From contig UQBE01000002.1 of the NCBI GenBank assembly GCA_900539155.1, forward strand, positions 31,389 through 95,388: a DNA stretch of 64,000 nt, given 5' to 3'. Both the position numbers and the translations under genes were made by a program. This document shows, in pieces, positions 1 through 8,261 of this stretch. The first letter of the stretch is position 1. Each line of letters opens with the position of its first letter. This stretch comes from an uncultured Porphyromonas sp. GTDB taxonomy: Bacteria > Bacteroidota > Bacteroidia > Bacteroidales > Porphyromonadaceae. The notes beneath the pieces are model-generated. The model was given only the letters and a program-made list of their open reading frames with translations. It ran no database searches and was not told where the DNA came from.

Positions 1-2045
1 GTAGCTTCCTTGATCTTGACCTCTCCAAAAGGACTCTCCCCCGTATAGTCTGCGCTGATAGGCTCAGGCATCAGAGCGATCACCCGAACGAGGCTCGTGC
101 AGTAGTAGAAGGCGAAGTTGCCTAGCTCCTTCAGGTTGGCCGGTAGCGTCACCTCTACGAGCGACTCATTGCGCTGGAAGGCACGTGCAGCTATAGAAGT
201 AACCTGCGCTGGAATCACAACCGTGGCACCGAGTGCCTCAGGGTACGCCACGAGCTTACTCAGGTCTGAAGTATAGAGTATCTTGCCCTGTACTGCGTAG
301 TTCATGTTTCCCGTGGCAATTGCGTACTCCTCGAGCGACTTGCAGCGCATGAAGGCGCCTGGCCCAAAGGTCTCTAGCGAAGCCGGCAGGAGCACCTTCT
401 TCAGCTTACTTGACCCCTGGAAAGCACTCTCCCCAATCTCCTTGAGACCCTCGGGGAGTGTCAGCGTCACTAGACCCACGGCACCAGCGGCTGCGTCCTT
501 CTCAATCTTCGTCACACTTGCTGGGAGCGTGTAGCTCTCGCCACGTAGTGCTGCGTAGCATACGAGACGCTTCCCATCGGCTGAGAGGAGGACATCGTCC
601 TCCACCTGGTAGTATTCATTGGCCGATGCCATGACAAACTTAGAGAGCCCTGTGCAGTAGCCGAAAGCGTCACTAGCTACCGACTCAATGCTCTGTGGGA
701 AGGTGAAGCTCTTCAGTGCGAAGTCATTCCAGAAAGCACGACTGCTGATAGTTCTGAGACGCTCGTTGGTGCCCACCTCCTCAAGGTGTTCACAGTTTTG
801 GAAAGCACCCTCTTCGATTGTCTCTAGAGCTTCTGGCAGGACCACTCGCTTCACCTCTTTGTTGACGAAAGCAAACTTCTTGATGGTCCGTACGCGGTTC
901 AGCACTTTGTCCTGAGACATATCTATATCCGTCTCTGGACCACTCCAAGAGACTAGAGTGCGACCCTCATCCTCGAGCTTGTAGGAGGTAGGATTGATCT
1001 GACTATCATCCTCTAGAGGGAGGTAGTTCTTAAACTCATTCCACGTAGTCTTCTGAGCTCTGTACTTTTCGACAGACTCAGCAGGGACATAGAGCGTCGC
1101 ATTGTACTTCTTTGTATCGATGAAGATCATACGTCCCTGTATCGGAGTAGTCATATGATTGCGAAACTCTAGGAGCGAGCCCATAGAGCTAAAGCAACTC
1201 TCCCCGAGCTTCTTAATGGTAGACGGCATAGAGACCTTCTCAATGCTAGGACAGTGGCTGATAGCATGCTTGCCAATCTCCTCGACACCCTCCTCAAAGG
1301 TCACCTCCGTGATGTAGTCGCACTGGTAAAAAGCAGAGTCAGACACCACGCGGATGCTACCAGGTATGGAGATAGGACCCGCTAGAGCCTTGCTGGTATA
1401 GAATGCTTTACGTCCCAGCTCAGTCACATTCTTGTTAAATTTGATAGACTTTAGATGCTGTGAGTAGGCAAACGCGTAGTCCCCGATACGGGTCACGCTC
1501 TCAAGTAGCGTAAAGCTCTCGCCACTTGCCGCGGAGGGGTAAGCGATCAGTGTCGTACCATCAGCGTTGTAGAGGACACCGTCCACTACCTTGTAGTAGC
1601 TATTGGATCCCGTCAGTTGATAGTTCTTGATTCCTTTACAATTGACCACAAAAGCCTCACCGATAGACTTTACAGAGGCAGGCAAGCTCAGAGTCTGTAG
1701 CTTAGGACAGCGGAAGAAAGCCTCCGATGCAATCTCCTCGAGACCCTCCGCAAAGACAATCTCCGTCAGCCCAGCACACTCATAGATTGCGTTGAAGCCA
1801 ATCTTACGTAGCGATGCAGGGAAGACAATACGCTGTATTTGTCCCTTGTAAACGAATGCCTTAGGCGCGATCTCGGTCACCTGACGCAGCTTCGCATCCG
1901 AGGTGAAGTCGATCTCCTGCTCATTGCCTAGCCACTTGACGAGGCGGGTACCCTCGAGCTGGTACGATTCGGCTGGGTAGTCAGCCCGTGCACCGATGGC
2001 ACAGAGCAGAGCCAGCATGGTGAATAGTAGTAGTTTTTGTTTCAT
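1..2045 (-). CDS. BspA-like leucine-rich repeat surface protein (3' part outside window)
   Basis: The reading frame is open on the minus strand from the ATG at 2045 to the window edge, about 681 codons with no stop, so the C-terminus is missing. It starts with a signal peptide (MKQKLLLFTMLALLCAIGARA) and continues as repeated units of the LRR_5/BspA type, for example LPEGLKEIGESAFQGSSKL. Unstructured linkers of the type YYKVVDGVLYNADGTTLIAYPS recur about every 150-200 residues. This family is secreted or surface-exposed in oral and urogenital Bacteroidota and often mediates adhesion. In Porphyromonas such proteins often end in a T9SS sorting domain, which cannot be checked here. A good promoter lies upstream at 2106-2137. 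Confidence 0.88.
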   Translation of the reverse strand, partial: MKQKLLLFTMLALLCAIGARADYPAESYQLEGTRLVKWLGNEQEIDFTSDAKLRQVTEIAPKAFVYKGQIQRIVFPASLRKIGFNAIYECAGLTEIVFAEGLEEIASEAFFRCPKLQTLSLPASVKSIGEAFVVNCKGIKNYQLTGSNSYYKVVDGVLYNADGTTLIAYPSAASGESFTLLESVTRIGDYAFAYSQHLKSIKFNKNVTELGRKAFYTSKALAGPISIPGSIRVVSDSAFYQCDYITEVTFEEGVEEIGKHAISHCPSIEKVSMPSTIKKLGESCFSSMGSLLEFRNHMTTPIQGRMIFIDTKKYNATLYVPAESVEKYRAQKTTWNEFKNYLPLEDDSQINPTSYKLEDEGRTLVSWSGPETDIDMSQDKVLNRVRTIKKFAFVNKEVKRVVLPEALETIEEGAFQNCEHLEEVGTNERLRTISSRAFWNDFALKSFTFPQSIESVASDAFGYCTGLSKFVMASANEYYQVEDDVLLSADGKRLVCYAALRGESYTLPASVTKIEKDAAAGAVGLVTLTLPEGLKEIGESAFQGSSKLKKVLLPASLETFGPGAFMRCKSLEEYAIATGNMNYAVQGKILYTSDLSKLVAYPEALGATVVIPAQVTSIAARAFQRNESLVEVTLPANLKELGNFAFYYCTSLVRVIALMPEPISADYTGESPFGEVKIKEA

Positions 2046-2105
2046 AAGAACACTATTTGTTTAGGATGTATAATTGTCTTGTCGTGTATGTGTGCGTGAC
2101 ACTAC

Positions 2106-2137
2106 CAAAAGTAGCGAAACTTATTGAGATGACCAAA
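2106..2137 (-). promoter_or_regulatory. Promoter of the BspA-like gene
   Basis: Read on the minus strand, TTTG (2137-2134), 20 nt and TACTTTTG (2113-2106) match the Bacteroidota -33/-7 consensus TTTG-N19/20-TAnnTTTG. Transcription would start near 2100, leaving a leader of about 55 nt before the ATG at 2045. The -33 box lies two bases from the end of a short MITE derivative at 2140-2203, so the insertion may have changed upstream control. Confidence 0.65.
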
Positions 2138-2139
2138 GG

Positions 2140-2203
2140 GAGACTGTGGCATAAAGGCGAAACCCGAAAGCAACACAGCGATGCGCCTTTATGCAATAGT
2201 CTC
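2140..2203. mobile_element. 64-bp palindromic derivative of the 175-bp MITE
   Basis: It begins GAGACTGTGGCATAAAGGCG and ends with the complement of the same end (CGCCTTTATGCAATAGTCTC). Both halves match the same end of the MITE at 53015-53189 and 58847-59021, and the middle half of the element is absent. It looks like an internally deleted, end-to-end inverted copy. No matching target duplication is seen (flanks AAAGG and ACAAT). It abuts the CACGTG-box element at 2262-2421. Confidence 0.6.
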
Positions 2204-2261
2204 ACAATAATTCAGACCCGACTACCTATCAAAACGGCACTATGTCGGGGAAAAGGGTTTT

Positions 2262-2421
2262 CCACGTGGATATTTCGAAATCCCCACGTGGAGAATTTTT
2301 ATTTTCCACGTGGGGAAGAAAAAATTCCTCGGAGGAATCAAATGAAACTTCGGAGGAAATGAATGACGCCCACGTGGAAAATAAAAAATATCCACGTGGG
2401 GATTTGAGATTTCCCACGTGG
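2262..2421 (-). repeat. CACGTG-box array element, copy A (160-bp core)
   Basis: Six CCACGTGG palindromes start at 2262, 2284, 2306, 2370, 2392 and 2414, i.e. spacings of 22, 22, 64, 22 and 22 bp. The central gap carries two related near-palindromes (TTCCTCGGAGGAA near 2325 and CTTCGGAGGAA near 2348), so the ~22-bp period runs through the whole core. The two outer halves form a long imperfect inverted repeat. Copies B, C and D have the same order and spacing; copy A is inverted relative to them. It lies in the divergent gap between the BspA-like gene and trpS. ORFs across it are accidental. Confidence 0.9.
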
Positions 2422-2496
2422 ATATTCGAGAAAGGAGGGTAATTAGAGATTAGAGGTTAGAAATTAGAGGTTAGAAGGCAGGGGTGGACACATTAT

Positions 2497-2523
2497 GAGA
2501 CTATTGACTTTTGCAACAGTCTC
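2497..2523. repeat. GAGACTGTTG palindrome
   Basis: GAGACTATTGACTTTTGCAA followed by CAGTCTC is a 27-bp imperfect palindrome. It equals the right end of the 175-bp MITE. Similar short copies lie at 14138, 26892, 53303 and 54664. The sequence on both sides (GGACACATTAT before, TATATATAATGCGTCA after) is also shared with other copies, so it is probably the edge of a larger mosaic repeat. Confidence 0.6.
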
Positions 2524-2587
2524 TATATATAATGCGTCACCCCTAGCGATTTGTCCGACACTCCTGCTCCAAGAGCGCAAAAAATGC

Positions 2588-2595
2588 TACCTTTG
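2588..2595 (+). promoter_or_regulatory. -7 box upstream of trpS
   Basis: TACCTTTG matches the Bacteroidota -7 consensus TAnnTTTG. No clear -33 TTTG lies 19-20 nt upstream. Its position 38 nt before the ATG at 2633 supports that start over an upstream in-frame ATG at 2495. Confidence 0.5.
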
Positions 2596-2632
2596 CGCTA
2601 CAGCTTTGTATAACCAACGAGAACGAGAGTAT

Positions 2633-3628
2633 ATGGAACGAGTCGTCAGCGGTATCAGACCTACCGGTCATTTGCACATAGGCAACTACTACGGGGCTAT
2701 GCGTAGCTTCCTCGAGATGCAGGAGCAGTATGATTGCTACTTCTTCATCGCTGACTGGCACTCGCTCACCACGCATCCACACCCGGGGGACATCGTGCAG
2801 GATACGGACACAATCCTCGCTGAGTATCTCGCCTGTGGTCTCGACCCGAATAAGGTGGTGCTCTACCGTCAGAGCGATGTGCCTGAGGTGCTGGAGCTAT
2901 ACCTTTACTTGAATATGAACGCCTATCTGGGCGAGCTACAGCGTACCACCACCTTTAAGGAGAAGGCGCGCAAGCAACCGGACAATGTCAATGCCGGTCT
3001 GCTCACCTACCCGACGCTGATGGCTGCGGACATCTTACTGCAGCGTGCCGTCAAGGTGCCTGTGGGTAAGGACCAGGAGCAAAATATGGAGATGGCGCGT
3101 CGCTTCGCCCGCCGCTTTAACACGATCTACGACGTGGAGTACTTCACAGAGCCAGCCTCGTGGACCGCTATGTCTAAGCCGATCAAAGTGCCGGGACTCG
3201 ACGGCTCGGGCAAGATGGGCAAGAGTGAGGGCAATGCAATCTATCTCTATGAGGATGACAAGTCTATCACCAAGAAGGTGATGCGCGCTGTGACAGATGC
3301 GGGCCCTACGGAGCCAAACAGCAAGCCCTCGGAGCCAGTGGAGAATCTTTTCACCATTATGGATTTGGTCTCTGCGCCTGAGACGGTGGCACACTTTCGC
3401 CAGTGCTATGCGGACTGCTCCATACGCTACGGCGATCTGAAGAAGCAGCTAGCAGCCGATTTGCTTACTGCTATAGCTCCTATCCGTGAACGAATCCTCG
3501 AGCTCTCCAGCGACAAGGAGCAGCTACACCGAGTAGCTACTGAGGGTGCAATGAAAGCACGGGAGAGTGCTCGCCAGACCATCGAGGAGGTGCGTGAGAT
3601 CATTGGCTTTGCTCCGACACTCCGATAA
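2633..3628 (+). CDS. trpS: Tryptophanyl-tRNA synthetase
   Basis: Class I aminoacyl-tRNA synthetase that charges tRNA-Trp with tryptophan in the cytoplasm. The 331-residue product has the usual family length. The HIGH-type motif is at residues 10-18 (PTGHLHIGN) and the KMSKS-type loop at 193-198 (GKMGKS). AADILLQ and VGKDQEQN are further TrpRS signatures around 131-150. The frame is open further upstream to 2495, but the first 46 codons do not resemble TrpRS and overlap the promoter box, so ATG 2633 is chosen. It is followed after 49 bp of CTAACTAC-like low-complexity sequence by the OB-fold gene. Confidence 0.97.
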   Translation: MERVVSGIRPTGHLHIGNYYGAMRSFLEMQEQYDCYFFIADWHSLTTHPHPGDIVQDTDTILAEYLACGLDPNKVVLYRQSDVPEVLELYLYLNMNAYLGELQRTTTFKEKARKQPDNVNAGLLTYPTLMAADILLQRAVKVPVGKDQEQNMEMARRFARRFNTIYDVEYFTEPASWTAMSKPIKVPGLDGSGKMGKSEGNAIYLYEDDKSITKKVMRAVTDAGPTEPNSKPSEPVENLFTIMDLVSAPETVAHFRQCYADCSIRYGDLKKQLAADLLTAIAPIRERILELSSDKEQLHRVATEGAMKARESARQTIEEVREIIGFAPTLR

Positions 3629-3677
3629 CTCTCCACTAACTACTAACCACTAACTACTAATTACTTATAAACTAGAT

Positions 3678-4157
3678 ATGGACAGCAACAATAACCGCCC
3701 GAACCAACTAATCATGAGAGGTACCGTCATACGCATCCTGCCTGTGCAGGAGGGTGTGAGCAAGGCGGGCAACGCTTGGCGCAAGGGTGCCTTTGTCATA
3801 GAGACTGATGGTCAGTACCCACGCACGGTCTGCTTCAACATTTGGAATAACCGCATCGACGACTTCGCCGTCAAGGAGGGCGACCTGGTTGACGTGCGCT
3901 TTGACGTGGAGAGCCGTGAGTATATGGAGCGCTGGTACACAGACGTGACCGCCTACAGTATCTCCAAGGTGGATGAGACGGCAGCCGCTCCAGAGGCTGA
4001 CCCCTTTGCCGGCAAAGCTCCCTACGTAGAGGGTGGCGCAGCATCAGCTCCTAGCACGGGCTTCGCTTCGCAAGCTCCTGAGGTGGGGACACAGAATCAG
4101 TTTGGTGGCTCCTTTGACCCATCTGCTGGCGACAACGCTGACGACCTCCCCTTCTAA
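3678..4157 (+). CDS. DUF3127 OB-fold protein with SSB-like acidic C-terminal tip
   Basis: The 159-residue protein fits the Bacteroidota DUF3127 family. Residues about 10-95 look like a small OB-fold domain (MRGTVIRILPVQEGVSKAG, then FVIETDGQYPRTVCFNIWN). A flexible Gly/Ala/Pro-rich linker of about 50 residues follows, and the protein ends in DNADDLPF. This layout copies bacterial SSB, whose acidic tip ending in Pro-Phe recruits repair and replication proteins. A single-stranded DNA role is therefore plausible but is inference. It is followed 22 bp later by rlmH on the same strand. Confidence 0.8.
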   Translation: MDSNNNRPNQLIMRGTVIRILPVQEGVSKAGNAWRKGAFVIETDGQYPRTVCFNIWNNRIDDFAVKEGDLVDVRFDVESREYMERWYTDVTAYSISKVDETAAAPEADPFAGKAPYVEGGAASAPSTGFASQAPEVGTQNQFGGSFDPSAGDNADDLPF

Positions 4158-4179
4158 GGACTAGCTCTATTCCTATCGT

Positions 4180-4659
4180 ATGCGTACGACACTCCTCGTA
4201 GTGGGTGAGACCTCTTCGCCAGAGCTACACCGTCTCATTGAGGAGTATCGGCAGCGCATCGGGGGGTATATACCCTTTGACCTAGAGGTCTTGCCCGACC
4301 CTAAGCGACGCAAGCAGCAAGCCTCCATAGCAAATCAGCAGGCTGCGACCTGCGAGGCGATAGAGTCGGTGATTGCTCCGAGCGACCTTGTGGTCCTACT
4401 GGATGAGCGTGGTAAGGAGTACACGAGCCGTCAGTGGGCCGAGCAGTTGCAGCGCTACATGAATAGTGGCGCCAAGCGACTACTACTGGTGGTGGGTGGC
4501 CCCTACGGCTTCACGCCTGACTTCAAGCAGCGCTACGGACAGCAGGCTTGGTCGCTCAGTCGCTTGACACTGACGCATGAGATGGTACGTCTCTTTGCCG
4601 TCGAGCAGATCTACCGAGCCTGCACGATACTACGAGGAGAGCCGTACCATCACGACTAA
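4180..4659 (+). CDS. rlmH: 23S rRNA (pseudouridine-1915 N3)-methyltransferase RlmH
   Basis: SPOUT-class methyltransferase acting on pseudouridine 1915 in helix 69 of 23S rRNA within assembled 70S ribosomes, using S-adenosylmethionine. The 159-residue length is typical. The SAM-binding knot appears as LLDERGKEYTS (about 73-83) and VVGGPYGF (104-111). The C-terminal signature HEMVRLFAVEQIYRA and the end GEPYHHD are classic. The gene is tightly spaced with its neighbours (22 bp before, 17 bp after), consistent with one transcript. Confidence 0.96.
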   Translation: MRTTLLVVGETSSPELHRLIEEYRQRIGGYIPFDLEVLPDPKRRKQQASIANQQAATCEAIESVIAPSDLVVLLDERGKEYTSRQWAEQLQRYMNSGAKRLLLVVGGPYGFTPDFKQRYGQQAWSLSRLTLTHEMVRLFAVEQIYRACTILRGEPYHHD

Positions 4660-4676
4660 ATTATAGTTCCAATCAC

Positions 4677-5030
4677 ATGATACCATTCTTTGAAGAGGCA
4701 GACGTAGCGGTCACAATCTGTGACCGTGAGGGGCGCATTATAGAGATGAACGAGCAGTCGCGCCAAGTCAATCTCAAGCCAGGGCAGAGCTTAATCGGCA
4801 AGAATGTCCTCGACTGCCATCCGGAGCCAGCACGCTCGATGCTAGCCAAGATGATGGAGCACCAGACGAAGCATGTCTACACCATCACAAAGGGCGACAA
4901 GAAGAAGCTCATCTACCAGATTCCTTGGTATGAAAATGGGGAGTACGCTGGCTTTATGGAGCTATCGATGATTATCCCCCACGAGATGGCGCACTACGTC
5001 CGTCAGGTGCCACCGGAAAAGAAAGCTTAG
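4677..5030 (+). CDS. Small single-domain PAS protein
   Basis: The 117-residue protein is essentially one PAS domain: FEEADVAVTICDREGRIIEMN at the N-terminus is the usual PAS core start, followed by GKNVLDCHPEPAR and a beta-hairpin region IYQIPWYENGEYAGFMELS. No kinase, cyclase or DNA-binding domain is attached, so it may bind a ligand or a partner protein. CHPEP resembles haem- or flavin-associated PAS proteins of anaerobes, but no cofactor can be assigned. It lies between rlmH and a small membrane protein in one dense plus-strand run. Confidence 0.75.
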   Translation: MIPFFEEADVAVTICDREGRIIEMNEQSRQVNLKPGQSLIGKNVLDCHPEPARSMLAKMMEHQTKHVYTITKGDKKKLIYQIPWYENGEYAGFMELSMIIPHEMAHYVRQVPPEKKA

Positions 5031-5033
5031 CGT

Positions 5034-5267
5034 ATGTTTCGTAGAGACCGCCTGAAGATTTACTTCCTCCTCATCTGGTGGATTGCCCTCAACGTATGGG
5101 TCTGGATCCTGCAGCGCACCCCCTTTGACTGGATTCGTGTCGGCTCTAGTGTCGGCACGCTTGTGGTGATAGGGCTCCTCGCCTGGATATGGCATCGGCG
5201 CTACCGTACCGAGCTGGAGCGTCGTGCTCTAGAGTCATCAGAGGAGCCGGAGGACTCGGTGAGGTAG
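5034..5267 (+). CDS. Small two-helix membrane protein, unknown function
   Basis: The 77-residue product has a basic start (MFRRDRLKIY) and two hydrophobic segments, about residues 9-26 and 36-54. It ends in a charged tail rich in Glu and Arg (RRYRTELERR). I do not recognise a family. The start lies 3 bp after the stop of the PAS gene, so the two are probably co-translated. Codon usage resembles the neighbours, and the opposite frame at this place is only a shadow. Confidence 0.6.
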   Translation: MFRRDRLKIYFLLIWWIALNVWVWILQRTPFDWIRVGSSVGTLVVIGLLAWIWHRRYRTELERRALESSEEPEDSVR

Positions 5268-5324
5268 TCTCGGCTACTACATACGCGCACCCTATATATT
5301 ATAATGTATCGTCTGCTGGGAAGT

Positions 5325-6260
5325 ATGCCTCATCTGCTCACACCAATACGCTGTACACCGCAATACTATCATAAGATATGGGGTGGCGGTCGTCTTGCCC
5401 CTACAGGAGGGGACAAGCATATCGGCGAGGTGTGGCTCCTCTCGGCACTCGCAGGGCAGGAGACGCCCACAGAGGGGGACGACTACGAGGGAGCTTCGCT
5501 GGATGCCCTGGTGACGCGCTATGGTGACCGCCTATTGGGGCGAGGACAGACGGCACGATGCGGTGGAGCTTTCCCCTTATTGATTAAACTATTGGACGCC
5601 AAGACTGACCTATCGGTGCAGGTGCACCCATCGCCCGATGAGGGTGGCAAGGATGAGATATGGTACTTTCTAGAGACGGAGCCGACGAGCCACATCTGTC
5701 TCGGGCTGACGGAGCCGATGACCGCTGACGCACTGCGTACTGTCATCGAGCGTGGTGATCTGATGCACTACCTGCACTGGGAGCCTGTGAGACCAGGTGA
5801 GGCGATAGCTCTACCGGCTGGCACAATCCACGCACTCGGTGCTGGCTCGATGCTTATCGAGGTGCAAGACACGAGCGATACGACCTATCGTCTCTACGAC
5901 TATGACCGAGTGGATGACAGCGGTACCAGACGGACGCTACACATCGAGGAGGCACTCCGTAGTGCTACGCTAGAGCCACATAGGCTGGATGCGCGACACT
6001 TGCCCTTAGGGACACCACGTTTCGTCTGTCGCGAACTGGTGGTTACGCGAGAGGCTCCTCAGACGATTACGACGGATGGCACAAGCTGTGCAATCCTTGT
6101 GGGCATCTCAGGAAGTATCGAACTAGGCGGAGATAGTGCTGAGCCGTGGCAACTAGCTCCTCACGAAGCATTACTGCTCCCCGCCGAGACGCTCCCGATG
6201 CAGGTAGCCTCGGGCGAGGGCAAAGCATTGATGATAACCTTAACGCCAACAGAGCTATGA
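5325..6260 (+). CDS. manA: Mannose-6-phosphate isomerase, class I
   Basis: Zinc-dependent cupin enzyme interconverting mannose-6-phosphate and fructose-6-phosphate, supplying GDP-mannose for surface polysaccharides. Visible signatures are IWGG near the N-terminus, the metal-binding QVHPSPDEGGKDEIWYFLE (Gln, His and Glu ligands) and AGTIHALGAGSMLIEVQ (second His). ATG 5325 is chosen because family members start about 10-18 residues before IWGG; an in-frame ATG at 5304 would add seven residues. The stop overlaps the start of the next gene (ATGA, 6257-6260), implying translational coupling. Confidence 0.93.
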   Translation: MPHLLTPIRCTPQYYHKIWGGGRLAPTGGDKHIGEVWLLSALAGQETPTEGDDYEGASLDALVTRYGDRLLGRGQTARCGGAFPLLIKLLDAKTDLSVQVHPSPDEGGKDEIWYFLETEPTSHICLGLTEPMTADALRTVIERGDLMHYLHWEPVRPGEAIALPAGTIHALGAGSMLIEVQDTSDTTYRLYDYDRVDDSGTRRTLHIEEALRSATLEPHRLDARHLPLGTPRFVCRELVVTREAPQTITTDGTSCAILVGISGSIELGGDSAEPWQLAPHEALLLPAETLPMQVASGEGKALMITLTPTEL

Positions 6261-6868
6261 TACAGATTGACGACAAGGTGGTGAGCTTCGAGATTCTTGA
6301 GGAGTACTTCGCCTGTGACTACGCCGTATGCCGTGGAGCTTGTTGCGTGCATGGCGATGCGGGTCCTCCTGCTACAGAGCGTGAGTGCCAGAGCTACCGA
6401 CGTCATCTGTCACTCCTCGAGCCACATCTGGCGCCTGAAGCGTGCGAGCTACTCCATCATCAGGGGGTGAGCTACATAGATATGACTGGTGAGCGGGTGC
6501 TCTCGGTGGTCAACGATGAGAACTGCGCTTTCACCCTTCATCCGACGCCCCCCGAGGGGGTGCGCTGCGCCATCGAGTGGTATGCCTCGACTCATCCCGA
6601 GGTGCAGCTAGAGAAGCCGATTAGCTGTCGACTCTACCCTATCCGTGTACGTCAGTTCAAGTACTTCTCCTCCCTACACTACGACCGCTGGGACATCTGT
6701 CAGGCGGCGGTGGAGCGGGGACGCAAGCTCGGTATCAAGGTCTATCAGTTCGTTCGTGAGCCGCTGATAGCCGCCTTTGGGTCACATTTTTACGATCAGC
6801 TCGTCGAGGCGGACAAGCTACTCCAGGAAGCGCGGCGCAAAGAAGCGGAGAGTCAAGCCAAGAATTGA
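6257..6868 (+). CDS. DUF3109 family cysteine-rich protein
   Basis: The 203-residue protein fits the Bacteroidota DUF3109 family, related to YkgJ-type proteins proposed to bind zinc or an iron-sulfur cluster. Cysteines occur at ACDYAVCRGACC (four), then singly in NCAF, RCAI, SCRLYP and ICQA, the pattern expected of a metal centre. The biochemical role is unknown. The start ATG overlaps the manA stop. The frame stays open upstream inside manA, but the conserved family start MIQIDDKVVSFEILEE fixes ATG 6257. Confidence 0.85.
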   Translation: MIQIDDKVVSFEILEEYFACDYAVCRGACCVHGDAGPPATERECQSYRRHLSLLEPHLAPEACELLHHQGVSYIDMTGERVLSVVNDENCAFTLHPTPPEGVRCAIEWYASTHPEVQLEKPISCRLYPIRVRQFKYFSSLHYDRWDICQAAVERGRKLGIKVYQFVREPLIAAFGSHFYDQLVEADKLLQEARRKEAESQAKN

Positions 6869-6890
6869 TAGGCTGGCTGTAATATAATTT

Positions 6891-8261
6891 ATGAGAAGGA
6901 ATCATCTCTACCGTAGCTTCGGGCTACTAATCGTTGGTGGTCTGCTGGCGTATGGACTCTCGGAGCTCCTCGTATCTGTGGGACCCATCGCTGGTTATCG
7001 CGTCAAGGAGTTTAATCCGCTGAGCGATCTTCTCGATACGACAGCGGCCCAGTCGTCGGAGACGCTCTCGATACCGTTGCAGATACCGGACGATACGACT
7101 ACTCAGTCTCTTCTTCCCGTAGACTCTACGCGTAGTGAGGTCGTCACAGCAGACACGCTACCTCCACTAGAGCTTTCGGAGCGTCTGATGGACTACTCCG
7201 AGGGGCAGAGCGCGTTGCGTCGCTTGCGTGCAGCACTACGGGAGGGGCACTCGCGGGCGGTACGTATTGCGTTCGTCGGGGACTCCTTTATAGAGGGTGA
7301 CATCTTGGTGGATCCCTTTCGCAAAGCTCTCCAGCAGACCTATGGAGGAGGTGGTGTGGGCTACGTGCCACTCACCTCGCCCGTGGCTCGCTTTAGGCAA
7401 AGCATCCAGCAGCGCTTCGAGGGAGCTTGGCAGGAGACCTCAGCCAATAAGAGTAAGTCCCGCACCCTCTTTACACTGGCTGAAACCTTTGCGACAGCTA
7501 CAGCTACAGCCTCCACAAGCTACAAGCTCAAGAGTGCCACCGACCGTGTGACGCTCCACTACGTCAGCGACACGATTCCTGTGGCGATTTCCTACAGTAT
7601 CAACGGAGGTGATCAGCAACGTGTCGAGCTACCTGCCAGCTATGGCGCACTGACGGAGTACACCTTCCCGCACGGTGCGGTCAAGCAGCTCGAGCTAGCT
7701 ACGGAGGGGAGCGATGGCGCACGCTTCTATGGCGTCTGCTTCGACGGAGCGACGGGCGTCGCCGTGGACAACTATAGTTTGAGAGGCTCCTCTGGTGCGA
7801 AGCTCAATGCCGTATCTTCAGCCTTGACAGCGCAACTCTCACGCTTCCGTCCCTATGACCTGATTATCCTCTCCTATGGGCTTAACGTGGTGAGTGCTCA
7901 GGATAATGACGATAGCTACGACTGGTACTACGCTGCTATGGCTAAGAGCATCGAGCATATCCAGCAACTCTACCCGAACGCCACCATCCTACTCATGTCG
8001 CTCTCTGACCGCGCCACGCTACGTGAGGGCGAGATTCATCCGCTCAATGGGGTGGCTCGTGTGCTGCGTCTGCAGCATCGCTTGGCGCAGCGCTACGGGC
8101 TTCTCTTCTGGAATACGCATGAAGCGATGGCTTCGCTGGGTGGCATCAAAGGCTTTGTGGACAAAGGATGGGCCGCAAAAGACTACACTCATATCTCTAT
8201 GGCGGGTGGGCGGCAGCTCGCTAAGTTGCTCACTGCAGATTTGATTGGTGATGAAGAGTAG
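6891..8261 (+). CDS. SGNH/GDSL hydrolase-type protein, membrane-anchored (1 of 2)
   Basis: The 456-residue protein has one N-terminal hydrophobic segment (about residues 9-26), so it is probably anchored in the inner membrane facing the periplasm. Block I of the SGNH fold is IAFVGDSFIEGDIL (about 126-139), with the nucleophile Ser. The catalytic Asp-His block is KDYTHISMAGGRQLA near the C-terminus. It is followed by a second SGNH protein and an MBOAT acyltransferase. This arrangement is seen in polysaccharide or peptidoglycan O-acetylation systems, where MBOAT passes an acyl group through the membrane and SGNH proteins transfer or remove it. The acyl acceptor is unknown. Confidence 0.82.
   Translation: MRRNHLYRSFGLLIVGGLLAYGLSELLVSVGPIAGYRVKEFNPLSDLLDTTAAQSSETLSIPLQIPDDTTTQSLLPVDSTRSEVVTADTLPPLELSERLMDYSEGQSALRRLRAALREGHSRAVRIAFVGDSFIEGDILVDPFRKALQQTYGGGGVGYVPLTSPVARFRQSIQQRFEGAWQETSANKSKSRTLFTLAETFATATATASTSYKLKSATDRVTLHYVSDTIPVAISYSINGGDQQRVELPASYGALTEYTFPHGAVKQLELATEGSDGARFYGVCFDGATGVAVDNYSLRGSSGAKLNAVSSALTAQLSRFRPYDLIILSYGLNVVSAQDNDDSYDWYYAAMAKSIEHIQQLYPNATILLMSLSDRATLREGEIHPLNGVARVLRLQHRLAQRYGLLFWNTHEAMASLGGIKGFVDKGWAAKDYTHISMAGGRQLAKLLTADLIGDEE

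Noticed and set aside
2229..2442. ORFs of 62-76 codons across the CACGTG arrays (also at 13923, 31772 and 53495)
   Set aside because: They are open because the repeat lacks stop codons on both strands; the 22-bp unit shifts frame at each repeat and differences between copies show no codon pattern.
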